Shown: piece by piece, positions 47,467 to 59,599 of the stretch
How the letters are laid out: each line of letters begins with the position of its first letter
How positions within the stretch are numbered: position 1 is the stretch's first letter
DNA from: Symsagittifera roscoffensis
Lineage: Eukaryota > Xenacoelomorpha > Acoela > Convolutidae
Assembly: GCF_963678635.1 (NCBI RefSeq)
Contig: NC_087065.1
Location: 61,964,754 to 62,028,753, forward strand
Length of the DNA: 64,000 nt
Direction: 5' to 3'
Program-made: the position numbers and the translations under genes
The notes under the pieces: model-generated
The model's input: only the letters and a program-made list of their open reading frames with translations
The model's database searches: none
What the model was told of the DNA's origin: nothing

Positions 47467-50319
47467 AGAAAGTTCTGATAAATATTGAGGTTCCATAATA
47501 AAGCAAGGTAATTTTTTAAACAGATTTGTAAGAAAAGATGTTTACTGGAAAAAGTCTAGCTCCCGCTTACAAGTACACTTGCTCTCGCAAGCAAAAATAT
47601 AATGAACAAATTAGTCCAATAGTCTCTTACGAGCTCCTATAACTTTCAAACAAATAGCCGCAGTGGAAAAGTTTTGAGTTAGCGCTTTGGCCATCAATAT
47701 CTTTCGGATGGTAGTAATTCTGACTAAAAATACAATTACGGAATATATCAAGTTTTAATTGTCCGAAATTGTCTATTTTCATACTCTCAAAAAAATATCT
47801 TATTAATTTTAAGTTCAAAAAAAATTCTGCCAAAAACGGCTAGTTCAAAAGTCGTCGAAAATTGTCTGGTGAAAAAAGAACCACCCGAACACAAATATTC
47901 CGTCAATTTTTTTTAGAAGGGTTCACTTAGCTCATGCAATCAATATACACATTACGAACACAGAGGGGTTTACAGGACACTTCTCATCGATTTCAAATTT
48001 CGAACTGAAATTTGAGATCTACCGTGAACCAATCGTTTGATCTTTTGACCGAGAGTCATTTGCATTGAAATTATGCCAAGTAATCTTAAAGAGTGTTTTT
48101 GGTAAGATATTTCAAAAGATCGGTCACATTCAAAGGCGCTAAGTTTTACTCTTGGAACTGAAACTAACTTCACACGCGTTTTGAAAGTTAGCATTGATTT
48201 GATCAGTTTGCTCGAATGTGCCATCATTAAGGCGTTCACTTAACATAGTGGCTAGGCGATTACATCGTGTTCGATCTCCTGCCATGTCGATGATAGTGTG
48301 CGAAAAAGAGCTCTCAATTGACCACTAACTTCAGGTTTACTGCAGCATCGCTGAACAAAATAACTTAATCTGGAATGTGGGAAACAATAAAAAGGGATTA
48401 TTTTTAGACAGTCCTGTTAAGGCCTACCGATAGCTCCTCTGCGACTCGCAGGAACCAAAATTAATATTATTACTAATAATACACCAATATTCAACCCCCA
48501 TAGTTTGTACTGTTTTTGAAAATGTTTACACTTTCTTTTGCACCCCTTAAAAAGCTGTGTTTTTTAAAATTGAAATTACTTATCGGGCTCGTTAGGTACC
48601 AAAATTGACACCACTTGAGCAAAAAAATTGTCAGAATATTTGCCACTGCAGCGCAACAAAAAACACTACTTGAGCACAAATATTTGTCACTTTCTTCGAA
48701 ATTCGCAACAAGCAGCTGTTTTGAAAATAGCTTGTGAAAACTGAGAAACACTATCGCTACATGTCAGTACATAGACAACACAATACCACCAGACTTCTGA
48801 GGTCTAACTACCTAACAATTTCACACAACCCGTTCTCATCAATGCTTAACTTATGCTCAGCTATACATGTTTATACAGTAAAAACCAAGAAATGAATGCG
48901 CTTTAGTTAAGTTGATATAACTAAGACATGCTGCGTAAAGACATAATTTATGCTGCTTATATAGCACAGGACTTGGAGCAAAAACTGTGCAAAGAAATGT
49001 GTAAGTTATTTTACAAAAAACCTGGTAAAATCACACAAGCGTTGCTAGTTTAAAAAAGGGCAAAATAAACAAATTTACAAAATGCTAAGTCTTATACGAG
49101 AAAAGGCGAAAAACTGAAAGTGCAGTCGTTCCTTCGCAAAACGAAGCAAACTGAAGGCATTTGCAAAATTATATAAAAAAACTGTCAACAAACGACAACT
49201 CAGACGATTAAAAAAAAACTGGCTCAAAACTCGGAACTCAGGGGAAAAAATAATTGAAGTTTCTAAAGGAGAAAAACACAGTTCATTCAACTGATAAATG
49301 GTTAAGCCATAAAATTAAAGCGCTCTTGAACAATGATTTTTCAAGTCTTTTACTTCGGAATACGTAAACTAAAAAAATGCAAAGACATCCCCTTATAGCA
49401 AACCAGTGGCGCTTCAAATGTTTTTTGAGGGGGGATTTCCAAAAAAACTTTCTCTAAATGCGACATTTCAGCAGACTTTTGCTTATATGGATATATCAGA
49501 ACCCAGCCCCTACAATTTTTCATAAAATTACTTCCCCGTTTTTTGATCTTCCACAGTATACGCTATCATTGTTGGAGTAATCCAAACAACTGGGCCGTTT
49601 ATTGTTCTGGCCGTTGAAAATGGGAAGGAACTTTGTATTCGGGTGTGTTTTTTATGCTTTTCGTTTTCTACGCAAAATCAGAGACCACAAATAATCATCG
49701 GAATGGGTCAAGTAATATATCATATTGAAAACTTTTCAGTCGCGATTCGAACGACATTAGAAAACTGTTAATCAATTGTCCCTATCTCGAGAAAAATTGT
49801 GAAATTTTTGAGATTTAGTTCGATTTAGAGCGAGTAACGCTATTTGTATGGAAATTTACATTTTGTTTATTTTAGTAAAAAAACTTGATTTTACTATTAA
49901 AAACACCATTTATGATGTTTCAGTTAGAGCTTGTTTGGCATAAAAAAATTTTCTAAAAAAATTTAAAATTAATTTGCAAAATTCAAAAAAATTTTTACAA
50001 ATTTTTGAAAAGTTTATTAAATTTTTTTTTATTTGTTTTTTTTAGGCAAATATTGTCGATCATGTTATATTCACTAATTTTCTACACGATCGCATAGTTC
50101 TTGAATGACACCATCCACTAACAATTTCGTTCTTTTGCGAATATGGTTTGAACATTCTGTGCTACTCCACAGCAACAGGCTATCCTTGTTTTGTATTTGT
50201 CATTTGAAATTTAAAAAAAAAGCGGTTTCAATTGATGTCAATAGAATCAAATATTCGACCTTCTGAGTGGAAAACGGAATGGTTTCGTAATAGAGCACTT
50301 CGTTTGTGCGATTGGAAAA

Positions 50320-50605
50320 CATAGCCAACTGACAATTGGAAAAGAGTAATGAGCGCAAGGAAACAAACAAAAACTCACTTGTTTGTTAAAAAAAACTTCA
50401 ACTCAAATTTTAAAGAAAAAATATATGCCCTTTAAGCTCTTTGAATTTCACGAACAAAATACCTGTACGTTTTTTGTGAACTTTGCAATTTTGCTGTTCG
50501 CTAATGGAGTTTGCCTTCCTTCCAACTATGAAGTGAAATTGAGAAAAATCAAACTCAAACTGCAAATCGAAACTGAGCGTGAACAAATTTTACGACTTTT
50601 TTCCT
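50320..50605 (+). repeat. Duplicated segment, copy 1
   Basis: Shares GACAATTGGAAAAGAGT, CACTTGTTTGTT and AAGCTCTTTGAA..CTAGAACAA-type wording with about 51955-52350. The second copy has about 105 bp extra in the middle. The first lies just downstream of the p53-like gene, the second inside its last intron. No coding function is seen. Confidence 0.6.
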
Positions 50606-50994
50606 GAAAAAACAAGAAGTATATAAGAGTACTCACTACATTCATTACGCTTAAAAAGACCCGAAAGGAATAAAATAAAAACAGTATCTTGCAAAATTGC
50701 TAACTCTTTGCTAACAAAAAACAGCCTGTTAAAATAAAAATGTGGTGTTCCGGTGATTAGATTTACCCGACTAATGATGCAAATCGAGTTCAATTCGAAA
50801 AAAAAGAATTTTTTTTACAAAGTTGGAAAACAAGTAATTTAAAACAACTGACACTGAAAGTTACATTATAATCAATCAAACAGTAAAATAGAAAATTTGG
50901 AAGAGCTGAAAGCATAAATATAAATGATTTAATTCACTGTTTTGTGGCAAAAAACTGATTATGAAATTTTCTAGTCGGTTGTCTCACACGACTC

Positions 50995-53900
50995 TCACAC
51001 ATTGCTATCCAGCACAGACCTTGTCTTGTTCGATCTGGAACAGTCCTCTAAATGAGTCATAGCTTGTCCACTGACGAGGTCCTGTATGAAGTTGTTTTTA
51101 ATTTCAACTCGCATCGGCAGACCAGATGAGTCACACTTCGATGTACTGTACATGCCCAAACGGATGCTCAGGCATTTCTTCTACGAAACAAAACGAATGT
51201 TCATTAAGTACCGATTTTTAGTTAATTCAAACTTGGTGACAATATTGGTGGCCTATGATGGTTCGGGTTTTTAGAGAATTTGTACGTTTTTACAAGCAAA
51301 AAACAATTTCCGCAGTCAAATTGTAAATAATTCAGGAGAACCGGTAGTTGATCAAGAAGCCCATAATAATCCAATCACGATAATTACGAAAAACAACTCA
51401 ATTTTCAGTTTTTTTTTTAGTTAGAAGTGTCCGAATTAGGTTTAAAGAATGAAAAAATTAGAAGCAATAAAAAGTAGTAGAAATAAATTGTAGAAAGTTT
51501 TTATATTATTAGATCTTTCGATAGACTCATTTACATTTTAATAAATTTACACGATGAGATGGAAAAACAACTCCTAGCGAAGAATGGACAATTTCAGCTG
51601 GACCAACATCGGCCGAAAAAAAATGCCAAGAATTTGTCATCAACAATAAATATTGCATCTATAGAGTTGCAAAACTTTCAAACATACAGTATTAAACAAT
51701 AAGAGCAATTCACAACTTTAAAATTGTTTTTTAATTAGTAGATAAAATTGAAGTAGTCTTAAAAGCATCAAAAGACAAGCAGCTAGATTAGAAGAATTAC
51801 AAGTTAGACTTTAAGGTTAGAACATGTAAGAATCTTTCGTGAAAAAAAAACATGACATGAAAAACTCTTAATTTACTCCGTTCATTAACACTTGGTAACG
51901 AATAAAATATCACTCATTTTTTTTGAAATAATCAATAACAGACACGGAACATAGCCGACAGACAGTTGGAAAAGAGTCAATGAAAGCAAAAAAAACTGAA
52001 AAACTGACTTGTTTGTTGGAAAAACTTCAATTTCCAATTTCAAAGTAGAAAAAAAAATGTATGGCCTTAAAGCTCTTTGAAGTTCTAGAACAATTTATGA
52101 TTGACAATTTTCTTTAATAAAATTGACCCAATTTGAGAAAACTGGGTTGTGGTAAAATTTTTACTTCGCAGAGAAATCTGGTAATTAAAATCCATTTTCG
52201 AAATTAGAAGTCTCACGTTTTTCGAGACCTTTTACATTTTTGCTGTTCAATACTGGAATTTGTCTCCCTTTTAACAAAAAAATGAACTGAACTTTAAAAA
52301 AATAAATCAAAAGTCAAACCGCAAAAAAAAAATTTGAGCCTGAACAACCTTCAGGACCCCTTTTCTTAACTAGGTACAAAATTCGTTACTAGGTACAAAA
52401 TTCCATATGCTTAATCGCTGAATTAGTTCTATAATGGGGGTGGCGATTCGTAACTAGGTACCTAAGGAGCATAGTTAAGGAGATACTTGAGTGTATTCAC
52501 TTCGATCATTGACACAATCATCTGCTGTATCAAAGAAAAAAATTACCCCAATTACGATAGTTACAAGGCTATTTGACTTAGAGCAGTTATGAATCTTTTA
52601 TACCGTTTCTTTCATCTCTTTCGTTTCGGCTATATCCTCTGACTCATTTTGTTGACATTTTTTTCTGATATTCAGTGCACTCAGCATTTGTGTCAGCAAG
52701 TCGAACACCAGCTCGAAGCCACTATGAATCTTCAGTTCCCGACCTGTTTCTTCTCCTGAGCCAGCCATGCACATGTCCAGCATCTTCACTTTCTTACTCG
52801 CGTCCATGCGTTCTATAAATTTATATTTAAAAAATTGATCAACCGATCAATTCCCATATCAATTTAGAGGAATTAAGTACAGGTTTTGTAGGAGATGACT
52901 TCGAGGGCGAACAAACTGATCTAATTAGTCCAAAAAATAAATCGAAACCAAATTATGATTAGTATTTTAAGCTTTATAACAGGATAAACAGAGAGGCGAA
53001 GCTGCACTTCACAAACACTACAGAGAACACGACCAAAAAAGCAGCTTTATAAAGTGAATTAAGAAAAATAGAAATAAGCCTCGAATTAGTAAAACTTTGC
53101 TACGTATAGGATTCGAGCCTGTGATCTCGAGATTTGGAGTCGCACGCCCTGCCCGCTCGCCCACGAACTCTTACCGGCAAACACTGGTCACAAATAAAGC
53201 AGCTACATATGCTGATAAATTGCCAAATATGCTGATATGCGATGAAGCAAAAGTGGAACCAAATACAAATATACAAAACTTGGCAAGTATTATTTGGAAT
53301 ATAACAAACTAAAGGCATCCACGCTAACTTTGCATGCAAAAAATTGGAAAACATTAAGCCATATAATGTAAAAATTAAGCATTTTAAAAATTTGCGAGAT
53401 CTATCGAGTTGGAAAATTTTCGAAGTCATTGTAATCTGATTTATTGTAATTATTTTCATTATTGTGAGGATATTTAAAGCAAATAGCTTTTTTCGGTTCA
53501 TTTGAGCAATGAGAACTGCATCAAAGGTGTTAACTTATTAATAATCATATGTCAAATCACATGCTATAAAAAAACTGTAAATAAGCCCCAAAGGTGGCAT
53601 CAATAGTTGCGACTTAGGTTAGAAAGAATAGTCGTACTATTACACTCCGCTCACTAAAGTCGCTAGTGTAAATAGCTATTCGGTATTTAAAATTTTTTCC
53701 GGCAGTATATTCAGCGCGCTTGCTTGAACTGAATATTTTACGCGGAATTGATGTTGCAAATTAATACATGCTTGGGGAGGACATTTAACGGTAGGTCACT
53801 TAGGAGGAGGGGGAGATTGTATTTTTGTGACAAGAACAACAGCATCTAGGAACTTGTACTTCGTGTGATTAAAACAATTGATCTTCTTTTACGCATTCAT

Positions 53901-56484
53901 CAACATTCTGATCTTCAAAAGGCAATAACAAAAACTGTATTAATAAAGAATTCAGGTTCACGTTCGCGGGATGTACCGAGTATGAAATTTTATGCATTTT
54001 GCCAGCAATTGAAACCAAAGTAAGGTGCAAAATCGAGTGTTTAATTTTTTACAGGTCACTGGGCATACGTAATAACCCACTTTTTTCTGCTGCATCTCTA
54101 GAGTGGTAGCCCTTGCATATTCGGTAACAGTAGAGCCTCCAACACAGCATAGCTGCAATGTCTCTATTGCCAACTGCTCGCTCAAGATTATCAGGGGGAT
54201 CGTAGCATTTCCAAATGAAAACAATTCCCGATTGCCCGAACGTCTCTAAGCACTTTTGCACATTGTCGTTGTCTCTGAAAAAACACAGGTTACGCAGGCC
54301 TAAGCAATAATATACGTTATTAATTTGTTGTTTCAACGGAAATGTAAACTTACACAGGTTCCCCATTATGAAGATTCACTGCCTTAAGCTTTGTTTCGCC
54401 AACTAAAACAGAGATAAAGATCAAAAATAACTCAAGTAGCCGGTGGCTGTTGATGTAGCAGAGAATGTTACGACTCTAAATATGTCTACAAAAATATAAG
54501 ACATACGAGCACCCGGTTGCTGTGCAAGCAGTACACAATGCTCTGACTACATTTCGTCTCTGAAAAACTTGATTCTGTGTATTTTTCACAACAACTATGA
54601 TTGACTACAAAGAAATTAGGACGGCCGTGGTTGTTAACTTCAACAATAAAAAATAGAATTTGTTAACGCAAGCAAACACAGCAAAATTCATGAAAAAAAA
54701 ACTGCAAAACCAACGCTTAAACATGCTTGAAAATTACATGCAAATCAGCAATGAAGGCGCTTCACGTGATAGGCCTTTATGTTGTGCAGTTGGAACATTT
54801 AAGAGCGTAGCCTAGATGCTAGAAGTTTTGTTGCGCGATTAAATTGGTTTCATCAAAGCAAAAACTTCAAACCAACTTATCTAGACACCGCTAAAACGTT
54901 TCCAAGAACATGTTCACAGCAATCAATAAATTTCCAAAATTTTCGAATGGAACTAATTTTATGTTAGGGAAATCAAATCTAAAGATTTTACCTGGAACAA
55001 TCATAAACATGCTTGAAATAAAACTTACGTCTCGAGGGTCCAAATCTATGCACGTCCTCGAGATCAACTTCAGAGTTAGGATTGGTTGAGACGAATCTGA
55101 AACCTCCTTTACTTTTGTTTTCATACACAATTTCTGTTTGTACTTTACGCATCTTTTCGTCTTTCCTCGCACGAATATAAACGTGCACAGTCATGTCCTT
55201 GATGAACGGTTTCCATGAGTTTTTAACTTCTTGGTGGTATTGTTTTAGCAGCTGAAAATCTTCGTCTGCTAATCGATCAAAGTTTATTTTTTCCTCTGTT
55301 TGCAAAAATCGCTCAAACGTTTCTAAATTAGCTCTTGGCGTACGTAGTGGTGTTTTATTGGGTTCCTCCTTCAATTGAAACGACCGATCGGAACCCGATT
55401 CAAAAAGATCTGCCGGATCCCATGGAGCAGCTAATTGGCTACGATTCTCTTGAGAATATCGATTCTCATATGCCCCCTGAGGAAAACTCTCAGAGCCATG
55501 ATAGCTTATTGGATCTTGCTTTACAAAAGGAGAGGCTCCAATATCCCCAGTAGCTAGTGCATCAATGTCTCTGAATTCGCTAACCAACTGTTCAACTTTA
55601 GACATCTTTGTCGGCGGAACAGAAACCGAGGAGGATCCACTGCTCCCAGGAGCATTTTGGAAACAGAGATACTGGTTATCCGGAAACCGGGACGACTGCA
55701 AGCTCGGGTCATTAAGCAAGCTCGGGTCATTCGGCATTTGACAAAAACTAGTTGGTTGGGTAACACTCTGCTGCATTTGTGTCACTGGTGGCTGTTGTTG
55801 GAACTGAAATCGTGTGGTACTACTAGTTTCCATTGGCATGTGTACACCAGCCGAGTCGGGCAGCTCGTTTTTTGTGAGACAGTAGACTGGATACTGATTA
55901 GCCTGAAGTTCAGACATTGTAGCCTGTGCTTGATAGTTACTTTGTGAATGCCAATTTTCTTCACTGAGAAAAACGAAATTGGACTGATTCTGATTAAAGG
56001 TCTCGTTTTGATATGGAACATGTTCCTGCTGCTGCTGCGCTGATGTTGAAGAGGATACGGTACCTGATGCAAGCACCTCCATTCCACAGTGCAGAGCAGT
56101 ACATTTAGACGGGGAATTCTCAATTTTGTATTCATCTGGACGATGCAATTGCGGCTGGGGGTTCTGGCCAGCATACATTGTCGGACCATAGTTTTGTTCA
56201 TGTAAAGGAAAATTCGTGGAGCCAGAAAATGTACTAGGATAAGACTCTAGATTTGGTTGTGAATAATATTGAGATGTAGTTGTAGGAGCAGCCCCCCACT
56301 GGGAATGAGTCAAGAAGTGCTGCTGCGCAGGAGGAGGAGGGGTAATGTTTTCGATGCTGGATCCCCCTTGGTAAGAGGGCGAAGGTGGAGTTATGAACTG
56401 GTACTCCTTTCGGTTCGTCTCTGACTCCCCACTGACTGATCTCAATTTTCCTTCCTTCACTTGTTTGTTCAGCGTCGCTTTCAT
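50995..56484 (-). CDS. Divergent p53/p63/p73-family-like transcription factor, 5 exons
   Basis: Exons 56484-55029, 54402-54354, 54274-54069, 52812-52604 and 51180-50995 join in phase (1, 2, 1, 0) to 701 codons plus stop. An in-frame TAG precedes the ATG by 9 bases. Residues 1-420 are rich in Gln, Pro and Ser. They include an acidic FRDIDAL motif (304-310) and sumoylation-like VKQD and LKEE. Residues 421-565 resemble a p53 DNA-binding domain: Trp424, VY (453-454), Asn538-Arg539 for Asn247-Arg248, and Arg553-Ile-Cys555 with Arg561-Asp562 for the R273, C275 and R280 region. Zinc ligands are mostly replaced (Asn468 and Ser471 for Cys and His). Residues 594-619 resemble the tetramerisation strand-helix (FDLL...SAL). 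Exon 3's donor (GTATGC) and exon 5 are the least certain joins. The family call is by eye. Confidence 0.62.
51955..52350 (+). repeat. Duplicated segment, copy 2 (in last intron of the p53-like gene)
   Basis: Partner of 50320-50605, with an additional block of about 105 bp (roughly 52092-52200) absent from copy 1. Confidence 0.6.
52985..53505 (-). repeat. SINE-like repeat with central tRNA-like module, copy 1
   Basis: On the minus strand it opens with AATGAACCGAAAAAAGCTATTTG near 53503. The tRNA-like module follows (53178-53098), and it ends with the hairpin tail (GAAGTGCAGCTTCGCCTCTC near 52990). Copy 2 at 57607-58085 has the same order and orientation; both share TTTGGAAT(A/G)TAA(C/T)AAACTAAAGGCA in plus orientation. 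It lies in intron 3 of the p53-like gene. Confidence 0.65.
53098..53178 (-). repeat. tRNA-like module (Trp-CCA-like)
   Basis: Minus strand: A box TGGGCGAGCGG, anticodon loop CTCCAAA (CCA), a stem pairing at four of five positions, and B box GGCTCGAATCC. It is the best-preserved cloverleaf-like sequence in the window. Its place inside a repeated unit points to a SINE head, not a functional tRNA gene. Confidence 0.55.
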
Positions 56485-56851
56485 GTTACTCTAAATACAA
56501 ACTTTCGAAACTAAAAGCCACAAAATTTGCAAAGTATACTAAGTAGTATTATGCCTATGCTATTTGAATTATAAATAATTATGTCCATGGAAAATAAAGC
56601 CACCAAATTTGCAATGTATAGTAAGTGGTATTATGCCAATGCTAAAGGAGTGATAACTAATTGTGTACATGGAAAATGAACGTCCTGCCACATTAAGTTT
56701 TGATATACTATAACCTATGTTGGGACCAGCCAGATAGAATATTTGTCGATTAGCATGTCCAATGTCCACTGGAGCTAACTTGCTCGCGATTTCAAATTTT
56801 GCATCTTTTAGTCGAATATGTAGGATCTCGTAACTACCCCCGGTGTAAAAA

Positions 56852-56865
56852 GGGGGGGGGGGGGG
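56852..56865 (+). repeat. G14 run upstream of the p53-like gene
   Basis: Fourteen G on the plus strand, about 370 bp upstream of the start codon of the minus-strand gene. Confidence 0.95.
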
Positions 56866-57606
56866 TAAATTGTTTAAAAGGTTGATCCTTTCGTAAATGC
56901 TTTATCACCGTTGAAATAATCATTTTTAATGGTGGATATGCTTACCATAGTATCATAGGAGGGTAATGGATCCAATAGTTTCCGTGACAAGCACAAAAAC
57001 ATTGCCGTCAACAAACAGTCACCATGAAAAAAAAATTCCAGTGAAGTACCAAAAATCTTTAGTTAACCTTAGTTTACATCTGTTCAAAAATGAGGCCTTC
57101 AAAAAATTAAAACGCAATAGAGAATTTTGTATCGGCAACTCACGTGCTGCAGTTGGTGCATGAAATTCGCAAATGGTATCGATGAATGTAAGAATTTACA
57201 GAAAGCAAGCAAACAAAATAATGATTTTACCAATATCAATTTCGCGTATTTAAAGCACCACATTTTCTCAGAATTCCCTCTGTGGGTTACATGTCAGTTA
57301 AAAACAAAAACTGCAACTGCAACTAGATATTAAAGCGGTCAATTCCTTTAAAAATTCAGCTCTGGTATTAAAAGTTCAGATCTGGTATTGACATTTAATT
57401 GGTTCTAAAATTTGTACAACCATTCAAAAATATTAGTAGAGAATATTTGAGTTTTAGTTATAGATACAAAGCTATCAAGCTTAACCAAAAACTTGTAAAT
57501 ATCGTCTCTCAGAAAACAGAACCACCGTATCGCTGTGCTGCTGCATTACGCGCAGGTATCAGATAATTCCAAGAACAGAACCACAATTTTCACCGAAGTT
57601 CTTATT

Positions 57607-58085
57607 ACACAGAGGCAAAGCGGAGCTTCGCAACACTCGCGATACAAAAAAATTCAAATTTTTGTTCCCCCACGATGACCATTCTGAGAAAATTATGTTG
57701 AGAAAAACAATCACCAGAATGATTATAAATAAGCATTCATAATCATGCCCCGAGAGGTGACTGAGCCGACCTTATTTGAGTACACGCCAAGTGAAGTTGT
57801 CGTATTGAAAAGGTTCAGGATTTAACACAGGCAACGCTGCAGCTTTGCAAACAGTAGCGAGAAAGCGGCAAAAATTCAAGAGCTTTAAAAAACTCATATG
57901 TAAATTTTTGGAATGTAATAAACTAAAGGCAACCACACCACCTTTGCAAGTAATAAATTGGAAAATGAGAATCCAAATTTTATATAAATTAAGCGATTGC
58001 GAAATATACCTAGTTAAAATGTTCTGAAAAAAAGTTTTTATTATCATACTGTTGTGAGAAACAAATAGCTTTCGTCGGTTCATTT
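57607..58085 (-). repeat. SINE-like repeat, copy 2
   Basis: Same layout and orientation as 52985-53505, opening with AATGAACCGACGAAAGCTATTTG. The tRNA-like centre is badly decayed. The hairpin tail (GCGAAGCTCCGCTTTGCCTC) is at 57610-57630. Confidence 0.6.
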
Positions 58086-58209
58086 CGTCGGTTCATTCCT
58101 TGATGTAACAACTAAGCTGCCGAAACATAAGCAGACAATCAAACGTCCGACAGTACAATTTTTCCCGGAATTTTTTTTTCAATTTCACGCATACTGAAAA
58201 AAAATAAGC

Positions 58210-58275
58210 TTCTGCCGGGACTCGAACGCCAGACTTTAGGGTCCAAAGGCCACCGCGTTACCTCTAGACTAAGTG
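58210..58275 (-). repeat. tRNA-like sequence
   Basis: Minus strand: A box TAGTCTAGAGGT and B box GTTCGAGTCCCGGC are both intact and about 35 bases apart, as in tRNA genes. The anticodon arm (around GGCCTTTGGACCC) does not form a proper five-pair stem. Probably a tRNA-derived repeat or tRNA pseudogene. Confidence 0.5.
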
Positions 58276-58330
58276 CAAAACAGTCTCAAACTTGCTTAGG
58301 TTAGCTAATAGAGGTACTTCAAAATTTCTT

Positions 58331-58376
58331 ACACGGGCGAAGCTGAGCTTCGCACCACTTGCGATGCAACACTCGA
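58331..58376. repeat. Hairpin tail motif, isolated copy
   Basis: GGGCGAAGCTGAGCTTCGCA contains the perfect palindrome GCGAAGCT-GAGCTTCGC around a central base. The context CACTTGCGATGCAA matches the tails at 43.67 and 57.61 kb. Confidence 0.6.
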
Positions 58377-59599
58377 AAAAAATAGTCTAAATAACTTCAA
58401 AAAATGTCTTAAAAGAGAAAAAAATAATCAAAACACTAAGAAAATTAAAAAAAAACTGGATCTACTCTAGAAGCCAACAAAAAAATAATACAATAGAATG
58501 TAAAAAATTTCCATCGGAAAACTTAACAGGCAGTAAAAAAACCAAAACTGTCTGAGCGGAAACCCCTAAAGCCGAAAAAATGCTCATCAGCAATGCAATA
58601 TGGGGCCCCTAAACCCATATAAAACATTCCGAAACCAATTAAACCGAGAAAAAAGAAGTTTTCACAAAGCGAGTTAGTAAAATTGCAACCAACATAAAAA
58701 AAAACAAAAAAAAATTATAACAAAAAAAATATGCTCAAAATATCTCTGTTGCAACAGAAAGGCAGAGTAAACGAATGAGTCCAAGATCCAGAATATGAGT
58801 CCTAAGCCTAAATTTAATTACGGAAAAAAGATAGTACTCGATGGCAATACCCTTGCGTATCTCAAGGGCAAAAAATGTGTAAGAAAAGTTGTTTACGGGA
58901 AAAAAAGTCTAGTTCCAAATTACAAGCCAAAGTTTTGTTCCTGATTCCATTTACGTTTTTCTGATGGCCTTCAAAGCTGAGAATAGGTTCAATCGGCAAC
59001 AATTTCAAGGGTATTTAGTTCCAAATATTTAAGTGTAAAAAGATTTATGAAAGCTTGATTTTAAGAAAACATTAACCATATATAGTCTCTCACAGTCTAT
59101 TATATGATTTAATTAAATGCTATTAACAAGGAAAACGGCACCAAATTAAAATAGATTTGAAGAATATACTGTATTTTACTGTAGTCGGATTATTCTGTTC
59201 CACCCGCAAAACCATTGGCTACCCTTTAAACTAAATACCCTTGAAATGACTATATTCTCAGCTTTGAAGGCCATCAGAAAAACGTAAGTGGAATCAGGAA
59301 CAAAACAAGAACAAGACCGTAAGAAAGCTTTTTTAATTTCAAAAATTAAGTCAGAAGTCGTCAAAAATTGGTTTGTTTGCAACTGATGAACTGCTAACGA
59401 ATTAGAGTTTCTGCTAACGAATTAGATTTTCTGCTAATTAGATTTAGCAAAAAATGGGATGCAAAATAGTATGATAGACGACGAACAAAAACACTGAAAT
59501 CAGACAAAAGACTATCGCGCTCCAAAGAAAAATTTTTCGTTCAACTAAAAGAAGAAAATGGCAACCTACGGAACAAAATGAAAAAATAATCGAATAAAT

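Larger units (their letters stand above)
47060..50994. other. Spacer between GARS promoter side and the p53-like gene
   Basis: Contains a tRNA-like sequence (47400-47466), an inverse copy of the dispersed repeat (about 47870-47920) and the 50.3-50.6 kb half of a duplicated segment. An 89-codon minus-strand frame at 47970-48239 is not recognised. A compressed A-box/B-box pair, GTGGCTAGGCG and GTTCGATC, is at about 48249-48285 (+). No promoter element can be named with confidence. Confidence 0.45.

Noticed and set aside
47970-48239. 89-codon minus-strand frame
   Set aside because: Considered as a retroelement gag fragment, but no motif could be matched with any confidence.
52598-52807. Independent 69-residue gene
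   Set aside because: An acceptor and donor flank it in phase with exons 3 and 5, and its helix resembles a p53 tetramerisation domain, so it is better read as exon 4.
53098-53178. Functional tRNA-Trp gene
   Set aside because: Mismatched stems and its position within a SINE-like repeated unit argue for a SINE head.
53958-54224. Alternative 88-codon minus-strand frame over exon 3
   Set aside because: It does not connect in phase to exon 2 or exon 4, whereas the other frame does and carries the RIC...RD signature.
54988-55029. Extending exon 1 of the p53-like gene to a GTAAAA donor after 54992
   Set aside because: That donor leaves phase 2, and every acceptor before 54402 then meets a stop within a few codons, while the GTAAGT donor after 55029 joins exon 2 in frame.
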